DNA from: Aspidiotus rigidus
Taxonomy: Eukaryota > Arthropoda > Insecta > Hemiptera > Diaspididae
NCBI GenBank assembly: GCA_035079385.1
Contig: JAVHKY010000013.1
Location: forward strand, 14,258,001-14,322,000
Direction: 5' to 3'
DNA length: 64,000 nucleotides
Of this stretch, positions 62,118 through 64,000 are shown one piece after another; position 1 is the stretch's first letter; every line of letters starts with the position of its first letter. A program made the position numbers and the translations under genes. The notes below the pieces were generated by a model. It did no database searches and was not told the origin of the DNA. It was given only the letters and a program-made list of their open reading frames with translations.

Positions 62118-63277
62118 ATTCAAACAATAATTCAACATCTCTTTTGTTCTTCATTTAATTGACTATAAACAGCGGATTGAAGGAAAATTCACGCATTTCT
62201 TGCACTGATTATCAATTAAATTATTAGACCTGTGAGCGAGGGTCTCTCGATATATTTGTACCTAAGTAGTCATTATAATATGAGGTGATGACGCTTGAAT
62301 GATTTTCAATAAGAGGACGTTTCATTTACAGTTTGCCCTCTCCTCGTTTGAAAGCAATATATACGATACCGTATTGGTATTCATCAATAACTGCAGCAAT
62401 TACATTGATACCTACGCGTAATAAACTTTCAAGATGAAATGGATGAGTCGACAAATCAAAGAAGTTCAAAACTTTTTAGCTCTAGTTTGGAACATCATCC
62501 TGCACTTCCGCAAGGGCGTATCGAACTTGTTTATATAGTTTCGAGAATTTCATCTCGGAGTCGCTCTCTAGTCGAATCTACCTCCCCGTGTTAAACAAAT
62601 TCGTAATTACACTTAACTCGATTCGCTCGTCAACAGCTCTTTGATCTTATATCGAGAAGAACTTTTATAACCTAGCGATAACGAATAACTAAAAGAAACT
62701 TTTTTTGTGTGCATTGAGAGATGGGCACCATGAAATCTAATTTAAACGATTGGATACGTAGGTATCATGAAAGTAAGGTTTTCATAGTAGGTGATCGGAA
62801 CTCCTTCTAAGCTATTGATTTTTTTTCTGAACGAGATGGAGTCGTCAGGTGAGTGAATGACGCTTTTCAAAGTATATTTCGTATCTAAACACACCTATAT
62901 CTCCAGGCTATTCATTCAACGATATATCTACACATAAAAAAAAGTTCGTAAAAGATTGTAGCTCTTCTACTGTCAATTGTTTGAAGATACGTAATTTACG
63001 GTCCAAGTTTTAGAAGATTTTGTGAAACAGAATGTTCACCGTCCTTTCCGATACCTAAGTATGTAGTTTGTTCCAATTATAAGTACGAGTAATGCATTTT
63101 TTTAATTATTGGTTACTACTTACGTATTTAGGCCTACTACTTCTACTTTAAAATACAAACGTTCAGGAACCCATTAGGCCTACTTCAAAATTTTGGAAAT
63201 TTTTGTGAAATTAATTAAGATTAAGAACGTAAATGGTGAGCAAAGAATTAGTCTCACGGTGCGGATCTGTCGATTTC

Positions 63278-63315
63278 AATATAAATAAATTAAATAAATA
63301 AATGAATAAATAAAT
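63278..63315 (+). repeat. AAAT-type microsatellite
   Basis: Imperfect TAAA/AATA tetranucleotide run (ATAAATAAATTAAATAAATA and onward) of about 38 bases. Confidence 0.85.
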
Positions 63316-64000
63316 TGATCGTATCCCATATTAATATGTAATCAAGCACCTACTTAATTGGATGCACCTAGCAGCTGTATTTTTTTAAAAATAACACCTA
63401 TTTATATTTCTTCAGGTTTACTATAGATGACTGATAAAATTTCATTTTTAGAGAAAAAAAAATTCCGAGGAAATCTTGTAAAACCTAAACGGAAGTTTAT
63501 TGCACCCCATTTGAGTGATACATGTAAACAATTTCATTTGTTTTTCCACAATCTAGTGACGTAGGTAGCTATTGGGTAAACATTTATAAGGGTGATTACG
63601 TTCTAGCAATTATTTAAAATAATTTTGGTAAAATTATAAGTAGGTATATCGCATTCATATTAAATCCTGGAAATGGATTCGAAGAAATTACGAGAGTAAG
63701 GTAAGTATATTTTCTGTATTATCATCTATTCGCCCTTGCAATTACCACGAAAACTTTGGCAGAAGAAGAAAGCCACATATTCCTCCACTTATTAGTGAAA
63801 ACCTCACCAGGCTTCGTTCGATTCCATTGACTCGCTGACTTCGATAAGAAAACAAATTATTCAAGGTTTTCATCAAATCTGCAAATAATTGGGGTAGTGA
63901 ACTCGCTCAACATCGATGTTTGCAGAAGTTAACGTCAATTTCCTCTAGAAATCGTCATTGAATGAGTGGGCATATATGCTAAAAACGTTTTCATCGTATT

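Larger units (their letters stand above)
60806..64000. other. Right-end non-coding stretch
   Basis: No gene supported. It holds the hairpin at 62013-62117 and the AAAT-type microsatellite at 63278-63315. Possible start-plus-donor signals occur (ATG near 62722 with CGTAG|GTATC; TAAG|GTAAGT near 63700), but no downstream exon confirms them. Confidence 0.45.

Overview
This is an insect-like nuclear genomic window: AT-rich, with spliced genes (GT-AG introns of about 76 to 770 bp) in a large repeat background and no operons, CRISPR arrays or bacterial features. The neuropeptide precursor at the right is of an arthropod type. A hemipteran is my guess, but the sequence does not prove the order.

Genes I could rebuild: (1) an intact single-exon mitochondrial-type succinate semialdehyde dehydrogenase on the minus strand (13853-15442). 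(2) An intact 656-codon single-exon gene (46487-48457, plus) whose residues 169-240 resemble the DUF1759 segment of BEL/Pao gag, with a long C-terminal part I do not recognise; it is a candidate co-opted gag gene. (3) A nine-exon secreted prohormone precursor of 297 aa (55665-58531, plus), best matched to the insect NVP-like/prohormone-2 type. (4) An eight-exon RPP30 gene of 304 aa (60538-58890, minus), convergent with the prohormone gene and only 358 bp away stop to stop. Both spliced models keep frame across every junction. Weaker: a two-exon 96-aa gene at 22690-23331, a possible terminal exon at 706-902 and an ORF at 19218-19457.

Mobile DNA. A complete, apparently young Ty3/mag-type LTR retrotransposon lies at 37194-42255: identical 178-bp LTRs, 5-bp target duplication GAGCC, a tRNA-Ser(GCU)-type primer site, one uninterrupted gag-pol frame and a DD35E integrase. 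Older remnants are a Ty3-type gag with a tRNA-Leu-type primer site (3851-5130), a non-LTR RT/RNase H fragment (42373-42945) and perhaps a minus-strand Ty3 scrap near 7.7 kb. Many short non-autonomous DNA elements are present. Three members of one family (10018-10610, 28293-28897, 45407-45796) start CTGCCGTAC, carry different perfect 4-bp target duplications and hold a central palindrome that repeats their own subterminal motif. hAT-like elements with 8-bp duplications include a 47-bp hairpin that is almost nothing but its inverted repeats (21800-21846).

Layout: 1-9 kb old repeats and gag debris; 10-12.7 kb small DNA transposons; 13.8-15.4 kb Ssadh; 16-23 kb repeats, palindromes and a small possible gene; 23-28 kb empty; 28-33.5 kb small transposons; 37-43 kb LTR and non-LTR elements; 43-45.8 kb duplicated sequence and small elements; 46.5-48.5 kb gag-like gene; 48.5-55.6 kb mostly empty; 55.6-60.6 kb prohormone/RPP30 pair; 60.6-64 kb little, apart from a hairpin with a degraded hammerhead-like core. 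The host genes share no pathway.
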